The translations under genes were made by a program, and so were the position numbers. The notes below the pieces were generated by a model. The model saw nothing but the letters and a program-made list of their open reading frames with translations, was not told the origin of the DNA and did no database searches. 38,193 nucleotides of DNA from Spirochaetota bacterium (GTDB taxonomy: Bacteria; Spirochaetota; UBA4802; UBA5550). How positions within the stretch are numbered: the stretch's first letter is position 1; the number at the start of each line of letters is the position of its first letter. The stretch covers positions 1 to 38,193 of the forward strand of contig JAAYBQ010000204.1 of NCBI GenBank assembly GCA_012730035.1, written 5' to 3'. Positions 17,493-25,652 of this stretch are shown piece by piece.

Positions 17493-18551
17493 ATGAAAAA
17501 ATTATCATTACTGATGATATGTCTATTTTCTGCTTTTGTATTTTTCTCAAACGCAGCGGTTTCCCAGGATACGGGCACAACTGAGCACGTAACCGCAGAG
17601 GATTCAACAGTGGATCATGCTGAGAAAGTTTATGAAAGCACAGACATACAGTCACTTAAAGGCACACCAAAAGCTTACACAGACGGCTACAACACCTACA
17701 TCAATGACAGGGTAAAATTCCAGATTTCTGACATTGACAACATCATGCAGGATTCAATTTTCTACAAGCTTGACGACGGTGAAGACGTAAAATACACAGG
17801 ACCTTTTTCAATAACTGAAGAGGGAAGCCACCTTGTTCAGTACTATAGTGTTGACAAAATGGGCAACAAGGAAGCTGTAAAGAATATTAACGTAATAGTT
17901 GATAAGACAGCTCCCGAAGTTGTAGTAACAATAACAGCACCTTTTGCCAAAACAAATGAGAAGATATGGGCATCTGAAAAATTCACCTACGAATACGCAA
18001 TTTCTGCAAAGGATAACCTTTCAGGCGTAGCGGGCATAGCTTATTCAGAAGGAACATCTGAATACAGGGAATACATGAAGCCTTTTATTATCAATTCGAT
18101 TACCCCTGTTAAAATTGCGGTAAACGCGGAAGACAAGGTGGGCAACCTTACTAAGAAATACACAACCAGAATTCTTGACGAAAACGGCGTTCTTGTTGCA
18201 GAGAGCCTTGATGATGTTGCAATCGCAGTGGACAAGACCGTACCCACAGTTGAAATTAAGGCTGACAGGGAATTCTTCGTGAAAGATAACGTTAAAATCG
18301 CTTCAAAAGATTACAAATACTCAATAACTGCAGCAGACCAGGAATCGGGCGTTAAGGCTATCTATTACAGGATAGACAGCAAGAGCGAATTCATCCTCTA
18401 CACAGGCGAAATTCAGTTCAGCAGTAACGGTATGCACAAAATCGAAGCCATAGCAAAAGACAATGTCGGCAACGTGAGCAGCACAGCTGTTCTTGACGTA
18501 TTTGTTGACATTATTCCTGCAGACAGCTCAATCAAGTTTGTTACCGAGTAG
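17493..18551 (+). CDS. Exported OmpL47-type repeat protein
   Basis: A 352-residue protein with a Sec signal peptide (MKKLSLLMICLF..., likely cleaved near SNAAVSQ) and a strong ribosome binding site (AGGAGGG). The mature part has three Ig/OmpL47-like units of about 90 residues. Each has the pattern of a short strand, YxLDxG, YTG, then GxHxVxxxxxDxxGN: YKLDDGEDVKYTGPF...VDKMGNKE; a divergent second unit ending VNAEDKVGNLTKK; and YYRIDSKSEFILYTGEI...AKDNVGNVSS. The units are joined by VDKTAPEV and VDKTVPTVEI linkers. In Leptospira the name OmpL47 refers to surface proteins with these repeats. Adhesive or envelope function is inference. It is followed by a GC-rich hairpin and a MORN lipoprotein gene. 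Confidence 0.8.
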   Translation: MKKLSLLMICLFSAFVFFSNAAVSQDTGTTEHVTAEDSTVDHAEKVYESTDIQSLKGTPKAYTDGYNTYINDRVKFQISDIDNIMQDSIFYKLDDGEDVKYTGPFSITEEGSHLVQYYSVDKMGNKEAVKNINVIVDKTAPEVVVTITAPFAKTNEKIWASEKFTYEYAISAKDNLSGVAGIAYSEGTSEYREYMKPFIINSITPVKIAVNAEDKVGNLTKKYTTRILDENGVLVAESLDDVAIAVDKTVPTVEIKADREFFVKDNVKIASKDYKYSITAADQESGVKAIYYRIDSKSEFILYTGEIQFSSNGMHKIEAIAKDNVGNVSSTAVLDVFVDIIPADSSIKFVTE

Positions 18552-18568
18552 CAGCGTACTGAACAGGC

Positions 18569-18587
18569 GCAGGCCGGCCCGGCCTGC
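18569..18587 (+). terminator. GC-rich hairpin after the OmpL47-like gene
   Basis: GCAGGCCG, loop GCC, CGGCCTGC: a perfect 8-bp stem 18 bases after the stop codon, with partial outer pairing. No T tract follows closely (ATTATTTAAT about 8 bases on), so it may be an mRNA 3' stabiliser or attenuator before the MORN gene. Confidence 0.45.
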
Positions 18588-18649
18588 CGGCGCCATTATT
18601 TAATCCTTTACTGGTAATATTTAACTGTAAAGGGAAAAGGAGGAAATTG

Positions 18650-19216
18650 ATGAAAATCAGAAAAATCATATTAACATCCGTAGCCGCGGCTGCAGCATTT
18701 GCAGCGGTTTCGTGCTCATCGGGTGACGAGAATCTAAGGGTACAGTCATACGGAGAGGGTGTAAAATGCACTGAAGGTGACTGCCTGAAAGGTTCCGGTA
18801 AAATTGTATTCCCGAAGGGCGAGGAATACACCGGCGAATTCAACAACAATGTCATAGCCGGCAGCGGTGCAATGCTCTGGCCTAACGGTGCAAAGTATAA
18901 TGGCGCCTACGATGCTAACCTTCGCAACGGCGAAGGCACATACGTGTACCCCAACGGTGATACATACAAAGGATCATTTAAAAACAACAAAAAAGATGGC
19001 AAAGGGGAATACAGGTGGAAGGACGGCGACGTTTACAACGGCGAATGGAAAGACGGCCAGCAGAATGGAGTTGGTGTCTACACATGGGCAAACGGTGTTG
19101 TATATGACGGTGAGTGGAAAGACGGAAAACTTAACGGCAAGGGCAAACTGAAATGGACCGACGGTTCAGTGCTCACAGGTGTTTTTGAAAACAATAAACT
19201 TGTAAGTGAACAGTAA
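18650..19216 (+). CDS. MORN-repeat lipoprotein
   Basis: A 188-residue protein from ATG 18650, with AGGAGG 8 bases upstream; an adjacent in-frame TTG is less likely. The lipoprotein signal ends AAVSC (cysteine at about residue 23). From about residue 60 to the end there are six MORN units of 22-23 residues with the core YxGxxxxGxxxGxG: YTGEFNNN, YNGAYDANLRNGEG, YKGSFKNNKKDGKG, YNGEWKDGQQNGVG, YDGEWKDGKLNGKG and LTGVFENN. MORN repeats form extended beta-hairpin sheets and mediate protein or lipid contact. A terminator follows directly. Specific function unknown. Confidence 0.85.
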   Translation: MKIRKIILTSVAAAAAFAAVSCSSGDENLRVQSYGEGVKCTEGDCLKGSGKIVFPKGEEYTGEFNNNVIAGSGAMLWPNGAKYNGAYDANLRNGEGTYVYPNGDTYKGSFKNNKKDGKGEYRWKDGDVYNGEWKDGQQNGVGVYTWANGVVYDGEWKDGKLNGKGKLKWTDGSVLTGVFENNKLVSEQ

Positions 19217-19238
19217 GTCCCGCTGCAAAAAATACTTT

Positions 19239-19272
19239 AAAAAAGGGCTGTCTAAAAAGGCAGCCCTTTTTT
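19239..19272. terminator. Strong bidirectional terminator
   Basis: AAAAAAGGGCTG (19239-19250) and CAGCCCTTTTTT (19261-19272) form a perfect 12-bp stem with a 10-base loop and T tract. It lies between the convergent MORN gene and corA. Confidence 0.9.
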
Positions 19273-19286
19273 ATAATACCCGGTAT

Positions 19287-20351
19287 TCAAAACCACCTCT
19301 TTTTTCTGAAATAAAAAAGCATCATAACAGCTATTAAAAGCATCAGTACCATTATTGAGTAATACCCGAATCTCCATTCAAGTTCAGGCATTACCCTGAA
19401 GTTCATGCCGTAAACCCCGGCTATAAAGGTGAGAGGTATAAATATTGTCGATATTAGCGTCAGCACCTTTACAATTTCATTCATCCTGTTGCTCATTCTT
19501 GAAAGGTTAATATCAAGAAGGCCGGATATAAAGTCCCTGTACACCTCAACTGTTTCAATCGCTTCAACGGTATGGTCGTAGGCATCACGCAGAAAGAGTC
19601 GCGTCGAATCGGTTATTATGGTATTATCCGGTTTAAGCATAAACCCGAGAATATCCCTTATGGGCCAGAGACTTTTTCTAATGGCAAGGGTGTCACGCTT
19701 CAGCGAGTGGAGTTTCTGTATAGTCTGTTCCTCGGTATCTCCAAGAACCTCCTCCTCGAGTATATCAATCCTATCTCCGATCTTTTCGAGAACTATAAAA
19801 TAATTATCTATTATAAAATCGATTATGCTGTAGCAGAGAAAATCCGGCCCGGATCTGTGAAGCTTTCCCTTCTTTTTGCGTATCCTCTCCCTTATGGATT
19901 CAAAATCGTCCGATTCCTTCTCCTGAAAAGTGAGCACCTTATCGTGGTTAAGGATAATACTTACCTGTTCACTCTCGGTCTCGTTTTTGGCTTCGTCATA
20001 TTTAAGCATACGGAGTACAATGTAGACATAATCGTCGTAATCCTCGAACTTGGGCCGCTGGCTTGAATTCACAATATCCTCGAGCACCAGCATGTTAATA
20101 CCGTAGTGCGAGCCTATGCGTTCCACCATTTCGACATCGTGTATGCCGTCAAAGTTTACCCATTCAACATTAAACCCGGGATGCGGTGTAAAAAGTTCAT
20201 CAACGCTTATATCTTCTTTTTCGGAATAGTTATTCTCGTCGTAGTTAACCCGGGTAATTTTAACCCTGTAGGTTTTATGTTCACCAAGATGCATTATTGT
20301 ACCGGGAGGCGCACCTGCCTTTTTGCCTGTTTTACGAACTGGTATTTTCAT
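19287..20351 (-). CDS. corA: CorA family Mg2+/Co2+ transporter
   Basis: A 354-residue inner-membrane divalent cation channel. The family mark YGMNF sits at about 314-318, between two C-terminal membrane helices (LISTIFIPLTFIAGVYG and YYSIMVLMLLIAVMMLFYF), with a basic tail KKRW. The long cytoplasmic N-terminal funnel has EDIVNSSQRPKFEDYDDYVYIVLRM, characteristic of CorA. The start ATG at 20351 has AAGGGGAT upstream. It is last in the minus-strand run and 39 bases after the thioesterase gene, so co-transcription is likely but not certain. Confidence 0.95.
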   Translation of the reverse strand: MKIPVRKTGKKAGAPPGTIMHLGEHKTYRVKITRVNYDENNYSEKEDISVDELFTPHPGFNVEWVNFDGIHDVEMVERIGSHYGINMLVLEDIVNSSQRPKFEDYDDYVYIVLRMLKYDEAKNETESEQVSIILNHDKVLTFQEKESDDFESIRERIRKKKGKLHRSGPDFLCYSIIDFIIDNYFIVLEKIGDRIDILEEEVLGDTEEQTIQKLHSLKRDTLAIRKSLWPIRDILGFMLKPDNTIITDSTRLFLRDAYDHTVEAIETVEVYRDFISGLLDINLSRMSNRMNEIVKVLTLISTIFIPLTFIAGVYGMNFRVMPELEWRFGYYSIMVLMLLIAVMMLFYFRKKRWF

Positions 20352-20390
20352 AACAGATCCCCTTTTTGATCCCGGTTATATTATTGAAGA

Positions 20391-20798
20391 CTATTTATGA
20401 TACGCAAGAGCGTCAGCCGCGGCTATCAGCTTATCCGAAGTACCCCTTACTTCAACACGCCACACACTCACCTTTTTCCCGCTGTTTACAGGAACCGCTT
20501 CGGCAAAAATCTTTTCGCCGTCTATTGCACCTGCAATAAAATTTACTGTGATATTAATTGAAACAGCAATTCTTCCGGTCGAATTTGAAGCAACTGCAAG
20601 TGCCTGGTCAATTACGGAAAATATAATAATACCATGGGCCCTTTCAACCGCGTTAAGATATTCCGGTTTAACCGTAACAGAACACCTTGCGTAGCCTTCA
20701 CGGACCTCCTCGACCTCAATGCCCAGAAACCTGGCCATGGGGTCTTTGCCCACAACCTCCCTTGCGTATGCTACGGGATTATTTACATATTCACTCAT
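20391..20798 (-). CDS. PaaI-family hotdog-fold thioesterase
   Basis: A 135-residue hotdog protein that probably hydrolyses acyl-CoA thioesters. The central helix region YLNAVERAHGIIIFSVIDQALAVASNS carries the family pattern (HG and the acidic residue of the catalytic helix). The first strand GIEVEEVREGYARCSVTV and later strand VSINITVNFIAGA match too. Family members are usually 130-150 residues and tetrameric. It starts 11 bases after the radical SAM stop with AACGAGG as ribosome binding site. Its substrate is unknown. Confidence 0.85.
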   Translation of the reverse strand: MSEYVNNPVAYAREVVGKDPMARFLGIEVEEVREGYARCSVTVKPEYLNAVERAHGIIIFSVIDQALAVASNSTGRIAVSINITVNFIAGAIDGEKIFAEAVPVNSGKKVSVWRVEVRGTSDKLIAAADALAYHK

Positions 20799-20809
20799 AA
20801 TTTACCTCG

Positions 20810-22084
20810 TTATTGTTTAATTGCCGGGTTATAATAGCCCAGCCTCATCGCCGGGTAGTTTTCCCGCAGCATTTTTATTAAAGCACTAATACCAATCGCG
20901 TCACGGTCGGTAAACCCCACCCTGTCAAAAAAATAGTCCGGGTCAATATTCAGGTTCCTGGTCTGAATCATATTTACCGGAAATTTTTCGAGAAAAGAGA
21001 TCAGGCTGCTCACCTCGCTGTCCGAATCGGTAAATCCGGGCATAAAGAAAAGGTTAATTGAAACAAAAATTCCAGCATCAAGAGCAAGCCCCACGCTTTT
21101 GATTACATCGCTGTATGAATAATTTACAGGCCTGTGATAGGCAGTGTAGAACTGCTCGCCGGGCGAGCAGAGGCTTATGCGTACAGAATCGAGCCCGGCC
21201 TTAATCATCTGCGCGAGTATGTCCGGCCTTGATCCGTTGGTGTTGCAGTTAATTGTACCCTTATCAGTAACTTCACGCACAAGACTTATTGCGGCGGCAA
21301 GATCCTCCCCCCTGAGAAGAGGCTCGCCCTCGCAGCCCTGCCCGAAACTGGAAACCGCGTGCTCCACCCTGCTGAAATGATCTGTTATTACACCGGATAT
21401 CTCGCGCGGTGTGGGGGCAAAATCCAGCCTGGGCTGCGACTGGCAGAAGCCTGAACCCTCGTCCTGGAAAGAAAGGCAGCCTATACAGTCTGCGTTACAT
21501 GCGGGTGACGATGGAACCGGGCACTCATACCTGCCCAGAAAGAAATTCCTGGCGCAGAGACAGTTGTATTCAGTTGAACACGTTGCAAGCTGTGCCACAA
21601 GCCTGTTTTCCGGATGCCGTTCCCTTAATTTTTTTACAGCTGATTTGAGCTCCCTGTGGTTTTCGTGCAGGGCAGGATCAGACCTGGGGTCATCATCAAT
21701 ACGCATCGCAGGGATGTAAAAATCCTCGTCGGCAAAAACAAGGCCCGTATATGCCCACAGGGGCAGTACGGCTCCATTTACCTTTTTTTCGTACGCAGGC
21801 AGGTATGTTCGCAGATATGCAGATGCCGGGAATGCGGCAACTGCTGTTATATCGTCATTATCAGGCGACTTTTTTATTGTTTTAAAACCAGTACCGGTCG
21901 CTGATACCGGGAATCTTTCCTGCAGCGAAAAAAGGTAACTGCCGTACGGAAGCTTTATAAGGTCAATATTTTCAGCACTAATAAACCTGTGGCCTGATCT
22001 GAACGCAGGCATCAGTCCCGGATAATCATACACATTACCTTCACTGTCCGCAAATGCCATGGAGGCTTCATATATCTTTTTCAT
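20810..22084 (-). CDS. Radical SAM protein
   Basis: A 424-residue enzyme. The [4Fe-4S]/SAM motif CNADCIGC (C196-x3-C200-x2-C203) is canonical, followed by FGQGCEGEPLLR (the usual GGGEP motif in altered form), INCNTNGSRPD and [19 protein letters not shown]. The first 175 residues form a separate N-terminal domain of unknown role, containing a CSTEYNCLC cysteine cluster just before the core. The start ATG overlaps the stop of the upstream ThiE-like gene by one base (TGATG), so translation is coupled. The substrate cannot be told. Confidence 0.88.
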   Translation of the reverse strand: MKKIYEASMAFADSEGNVYDYPGLMPAFRSGHRFISAENIDLIKLPYGSYLFSLQERFPVSATGTGFKTIKKSPDNDDITAVAAFPASAYLRTYLPAYEKKVNGAVLPLWAYTGLVFADEDFYIPAMRIDDDPRSDPALHENHRELKSAVKKLRERHPENRLVAQLATCSTEYNCLCARNFFLGRYECPVPSSPACNADCIGCLSFQDEGSGFCQSQPRLDFAPTPREISGVITDHFSRVEHAVSSFGQGCEGEPLLRGEDLAAAISLVREVTDKGTINCNTNGSRPDILAQMIKAGLDSVRISLCSPGEQFYTAYHRPVNYSYSDVIKSVGLALDAGIFVSINLFFMPGFTDSDSEVSSLISFLEKFPVNMIQTRNLNIDPDYFFDRVGFTDRDAIGISALIKMLRENYPAMRLGYYNPAIKQ

Positions 22085-22953
22085 CAGTCAATCCTGTCAT
22101 AATCTGAACTGCCAAAATTTAATGTTTCAATGTTTACCGAACCATCTTCGGTGAAGATAAAATCGGCAGCAGAAAAAATAGTGTCACGCGCTGCATCGTT
22201 TACCGTGGCGGCAGTGCCGATTAACATTTCAGGGCCTGCTATTATCCGGGCATCGGCCACTGACATATCACGGCGGGTCAGGCAGAGGCCCCGGGCTTTT
22301 GTAAGTATCGCAATATCAGGCCTGCTGAAAATAAAATATAAAAGATTATGCTCGGCGCAGAATTCTTCAACACGCCCGGCCTCACAGAGCAGGTCGCTGT
22401 CGCAAAGAGACCCGGGCCTTAAAATAATAATTCCCGCACCACCAGACACCGCAGATGAACACGCTTCGCTAATGCTTCCTGAACCGCCGGCACCGCATTC
22501 AATAATTGCGGGCCTCGACTGTTTAACCCGTTCAGCAAGCTCACTGCGCTTTAATATAAACCAGCATCTCTTTTCGATCTCGTAGATTCTGAACCGTATT
22601 GACTGGAATTGCGCCCCTGTCGCAGGATCCTCTGTTTTAAAGAGCTCCTCGAGCGATCTGGCCGCCTCTGCGGCGCGCCTTATGTTCGCCCTGAAAACAT
22701 CGAGAAGCCCGTCCCTGCGGCCTTCAGCTTCGGTATCAATAAACTTCTGCGAATCGGCCACTATATCACGGGCGCCAAGCAGAGAAGATACCGGGATGCC
22801 CGACAGCGCATCCCTTATACTATGACGCAGGTTCTTTAACTCAGATGATACGGGATTGTGCAGGGCGAACCTGAAGATATCCTCACACACCCTGAGCCCC
22901 TCCATTGCCCTGTTGACGCAGGCATCTACGGCAGTAAGTATATTCCCGTTCAA
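22084..22953 (-). CDS. ThiE-like two-domain protein with degenerate catalytic domain
   Basis: A 289-residue protein. Residues 1-140 form the helical domain found before thiamine phosphate synthase in some bacteria (cyanobacteria among them): NRAMEGLRVCEDIFRFAL, NLRHSIRDALS, NIRRAAEAARSLEELFKT. Residues 148-289 resemble a TenI/ThiE barrel, but catalytic motifs are changed: the expected NDRxDIA is SRPDIA, DGVHLGQxD is RGLCLTRRD, and the protein stops after AADFIF, where ThiE continues with GPxFPTxTK. The start is a TTG (22953) overlapping the rsmE stop as TTGA; GGTGG lies upstream. thiC is 2.7 kb away on the other strand. Catalysis of thiamine phosphate formation is doubtful. Confidence 0.72.
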   Translation of the reverse strand: MNGNILTAVDACVNRAMEGLRVCEDIFRFALHNPVSSELKNLRHSIRDALSGIPVSSLLGARDIVADSQKFIDTEAEGRRDGLLDVFRANIRRAAEAARSLEELFKTEDPATGAQFQSIRFRIYEIEKRCWFILKRSELAERVKQSRPAIIECGAGGSGSISEACSSAVSGGAGIIILRPGSLCDSDLLCEAGRVEEFCAEHNLLYFIFSRPDIAILTKARGLCLTRRDMSVADARIIAGPEMLIGTAATVNDAARDTIFSAADFIFTEDGSVNIETLNFGSSDYDRID

Positions 22954-23675
22954 AGTTTGCCACCGTTAAAGATAACAAGCGCGGGGATTACAACAGCCGC
23001 GGTCTCGGCCCTCAGGTGCGTAAAACCGAAATTTACCGTTGACCAGCCTGCACCGCATGCAGCTTCAAGTTCGACGGCAGAGAAGCCCCCTTCCGGACCT
23101 ATGATTATGCCCGCGGAACTGTATGCACCGCAAGAGACAAGGTGCTCCCTTATGCCCGTAGAGGCACCGGGATGGCCGATAATTTTAACCTGCGAAATGT
23201 CTATAGTAATGGCATCGGCAAACGGTAGTGGAAGACCGACATGCACCGTTGAGCTGCGCATGCACTGTTTGCAGGCTTCTGCTGCTATCCTGTTCCAGCG
23301 TTCCCTCTTCTGTTCAAGCTTTCTCTCAGGGTCGGGTACGGTGCGTTCGGATATAACGGGTATAATCCTGTTAACCCCCACCTCGGCAGCCTTCTGTATG
23401 GCAAACTCAAAGTTTGCTCCTTTGATAAGGCACATGTAGAGTGAAATGTTCAGGCCGGGCAATGGACGTTCGTATGATCCGGTGATGCTGACCTTTACAT
23501 GGTCACGGGCTATCTCTGTAACCGGCCCGTAATACATGGTTCCGGTCTCGTCAGTAAGATAAAGTATGTTGCCGCTTTTTATCCTCCTGACACGCACAAG
23601 GTGGCGGTAATCATCCCCCTCGACACGGGCAATGCCCTGCCCCATATTCTGCTGTTTAATAAAGAACTGGGGCAA
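22950..23675 (-). CDS. rsmE: 16S rRNA m3U1498 methyltransferase
   Basis: SPOUT methyltransferase that methylates N3 of U1498 in 16S rRNA. I place the start at TTG 23675 (PQFFIKQ..., 241 residues, the family length), because GGGGGA lies 6 bases upstream and the N-terminus then matches the RsmE pattern. An in-frame ATG at 23732 would overlap the upstream gene by 56 bases. Motifs are HLVRVRRIKSGN (N-terminal PUA-like domain), EFAIQKAAEVGVNRIIPV, the SAM-knot IIGPEGGFSAVE, and LRAETAAVVIPALV. The start follows the upstream stop by one base (TGATTTG), and its end overlaps the ThiE-like start, so the operon is tightly coupled. Confidence 0.92.
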   Translation of the reverse strand: MPQFFIKQQNMGQGIARVEGDDYRHLVRVRRIKSGNILYLTDETGTMYYGPVTEIARDHVKVSITGSYERPLPGLNISLYMCLIKGANFEFAIQKAAEVGVNRIIPVISERTVPDPERKLEQKRERWNRIAAEACKQCMRSSTVHVGLPLPFADAITIDISQVKIIGHPGASTGIREHLVSCGAYSSAGIIIGPEGGFSAVELEAACGAGWSTVNFGFTHLRAETAAVVIPALVIFNGGKL

Positions 23676-23676
23676 A

Positions 23677-24441
23677 TCAGTCCCCCAGCCTTTCGGGCCT
23701 GAATATGTCCGCAGGGAAGGCAGCGCCTTCATCTATCTTTATAAAGCTTGTGATTGTAACGGTGCCCTCTTTAAGATTTAGCATATCGTAACGCGAGGGG
23801 ATTATCCGGTCCCCCTTCTCCATTGTCTTTGCGATGGTAAGAAACTTGAATATTACCCTGTCCCTGTCGTGGTAGTCTATCCTTATGGGGATGTACTTGT
23901 CAACAGTGGCGTAGAGCACAATCATTCCATACATGCTGTTAGGGAAGATAGGGTCAAGCTGAAGCCTGTAGCACTGGATACCCTTGATAAGGGTCTGCCC
24001 CGTAATCCTGGCATTATAGTTACTCTGGAAATCAGCATTGGAAAAATCTACAAAAGAAAAATTGGTACCCATCAGTGAACCGTATTTGTCAACATCCTGC
24101 TTGTGGTACATCTCCCTGGCATGAAGGTCATAGACCCATATATCCTCACCGCCCATGGTGTAGAGCACTTTAAGGCTCTCGCCGCGCGAAGGGCTGCTGT
24201 ACACAAAAAGATAATTATTCCTGGAGATACTCCCCGTAAAATCGATGGTAACCGAATTACCGTCCGGGTATATATGCTTTATCCTGCCTTTAATACCACC
24301 TTCGGGATACTGCATTATCCTGTCCACGCGGGCAAGAATACTCTGGGCCGTAATCTCAACCTCCGAGCTGCCCTGTGAAAAAAGAGAGTCCCAGGAAGCG
24401 GCAGCGAGAAATACGAAAATTAATACTGATAATTTTTTCAT
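23677..24441 (-). CDS. Outer-membrane lipoprotein-sorting-like periplasmic protein (LolA-like fold)
   Basis: A 254-residue exported protein with signal peptide MKKLSVLIFVFLAAAS.... The pattern ITAQSILARVDRIM, then SLKVLYTMGGEDIWVYD, SLMGTNFSFVDFSNADF and the late strand TVTITSFIKID matches the family annotated as outer membrane lipoprotein-sorting protein. It has a LolA/LolB-like half-barrel and is often encoded with RND-type lipid exporters. No such exporter is adjacent here. A role in carrying a lipid or lipoprotein across the periplasm is inference. It starts 10 bases after the methyltransferase-like gene. Confidence 0.8.
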   Translation of the reverse strand: MKKLSVLIFVFLAAASWDSLFSQGSSEVEITAQSILARVDRIMQYPEGGIKGRIKHIYPDGNSVTIDFTGSISRNNYLFVYSSPSRGESLKVLYTMGGEDIWVYDLHAREMYHKQDVDKYGSLMGTNFSFVDFSNADFQSNYNARITGQTLIKGIQCYRLQLDPIFPNSMYGMIVLYATVDKYIPIRIDYHDRDRVIFKFLTIAKTMEKGDRIIPSRYDMLNLKEGTVTITSFIKIDEGAAFPADIFRPERLGD

Positions 24442-24451
24442 TAACCTTTTT

Positions 24452-25228
24452 TTATACCCTGATTTTTCTTCTCATAAAAAGCCCCGTAAAATAGGGGATC
24501 TTCACACTGTTGTCAACAAGCTCGTACAGCTCTTCGAAGACGCTCCTGTTCTGTTCAACAAATGAATCCGGGTCTGACGAAGGATCCCCATACAGCTCCT
24601 TCATGTGCGCTTTAATCTCACCAAGGCTGTAGCTGAACTCATCGGACTTTCCCTTTATGAACGAAAATTCTTTCAGGTCAAGAAAAGTCTTAAGGTCATC
24701 CTTGAGGTAATAGTCATTATGCAGCGGAGAAATAATCCTCATGTAATCGTCAAAAACGCCGTCAAGATCCTCGTCGTCAAGAACTATCCCCGCGAAAAGA
24801 AGGTAGGCGTCAAACTGCAGCGCGCGCCTGAATTCATCAATAACAGGCGCTGTCTCCTGAACATCAAGGTTATCAACTGAAATAATAAGGTCGGCCGCGT
24901 AATAATCAACCGGGAACTGCCTGAATTCACCGTTTATAAATCTCAGATCGCGCACTTTCTCATTTTCAGGATTATCGCTTATGAACTGTTCTATAACCTT
25001 TAACGAGGGCTCAACTACAACCAGGGTTATATCCCTGTTCCAGGCCAGCATGTCAAGAATGATCCTGCCGCTACCCAGGCCGGCCTTTACCACAACAGAT
25101 GGCTTGTATGTTTCGATCACGTCACTTATTTTATTCAAAACAAGTTCGTGCCTGTCAACCGGTTCTATAAAATACTTTTTACCATATTCATATATACTCA
25201 GTTCCTGAAGTCTTCGCAGTCTTTCCAT
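24452..25228 (-). CDS. Class I SAM-methyltransferase-like protein
   Basis: A 258-residue protein, first gene of the minus-strand run. The glycine-rich motif VVVKAGLGSGRIILDMLAW (about 45-63), then VVVEPSLKVIEQF and DLIISVDNLDVQE (motifs II and III), indicate a Rossmann-fold methyltransferase. The rest diverges, with a tail DNSVKIPYFTGLFMRRKIRV. AAAAGGAT precedes the ATG. The substrate is unknown. Confidence 0.7.
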   Translation of the reverse strand: MERLRRLQELSIYEYGKKYFIEPVDRHELVLNKISDVIETYKPSVVVKAGLGSGRIILDMLAWNRDITLVVVEPSLKVIEQFISDNPENEKVRDLRFINGEFRQFPVDYYAADLIISVDNLDVQETAPVIDEFRRALQFDAYLLFAGIVLDDEDLDGVFDDYMRIISPLHNDYYLKDDLKTFLDLKEFSFIKGKSDEFSYSLGEIKAHMKELYGDPSSDPDSFVEQNRSVFEELYELVDNSVKIPYFTGLFMRRKIRV

Positions 25229-25652
25229 TTTTTATCCTTTTCTGTTTTCGATTAAACCGGCTGTCCATAACCATTTAATGACAATTCAGTCGCAGTCCAC
25301 TAAATTGTATATTACAGCCTTCAACCTTTTAAATATACCAAAAACATCTATATTTTTCACCGGATTATATTCAATAAAAATATATATGCTTCCAGTAATT
25401 ATTACTTAAAATAGATCTTAGAGTAATATTTTAATTTTTAATCAATATTAATACCTTAACATTAAGCGGAATGGTTAAACAGTTACGGCAGATTCGCGCT
25501 TTAAAACCATATCTTTGCAGAAGGTGTCAGGAATTATTATTGACACTCAGGATTGATGATTTCTAATACCCTAAACTTGAAAAAACAGTCATCCTCAGCA
25601 TCAAAGACGTACTGTACACATTAAATCAAAAATACCGGGAATAAAACTTATA
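25229..25652. promoter_or_regulatory. Intergenic region upstream of thiC, with a possible promoter at 25540-25567
   Basis: A 424-base AT-rich region between divergent genes. TTGACA (25540-25545) with TCTAAT (25562-25567), spaced 16, is a possible promoter for thiC, leaving an 85-base leader. I looked for a TPP riboswitch (CTGAGA and the GATCTGG-type motif) and saw neither. No coding region is credible here. Confidence 0.4.

Noticed and set aside
18867-19151. A second plus-strand frame inside the MORN gene
   Set aside because: It is the shifted frame of a repetitive gene and has no signal or start site of its own.
23676-23732. ATG start for rsmE at 23732
   Set aside because: It overlaps the upstream gene by 56 bases and adds 19 residues that do not fit the family N-terminus. 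The TTG at 23675 has a good ribosome binding site and gives the normal length.
25229-25652. TPP riboswitch before thiC
   Set aside because: I looked for the CTGAGA and GATCTGG-type motifs and found neither on the plus strand.
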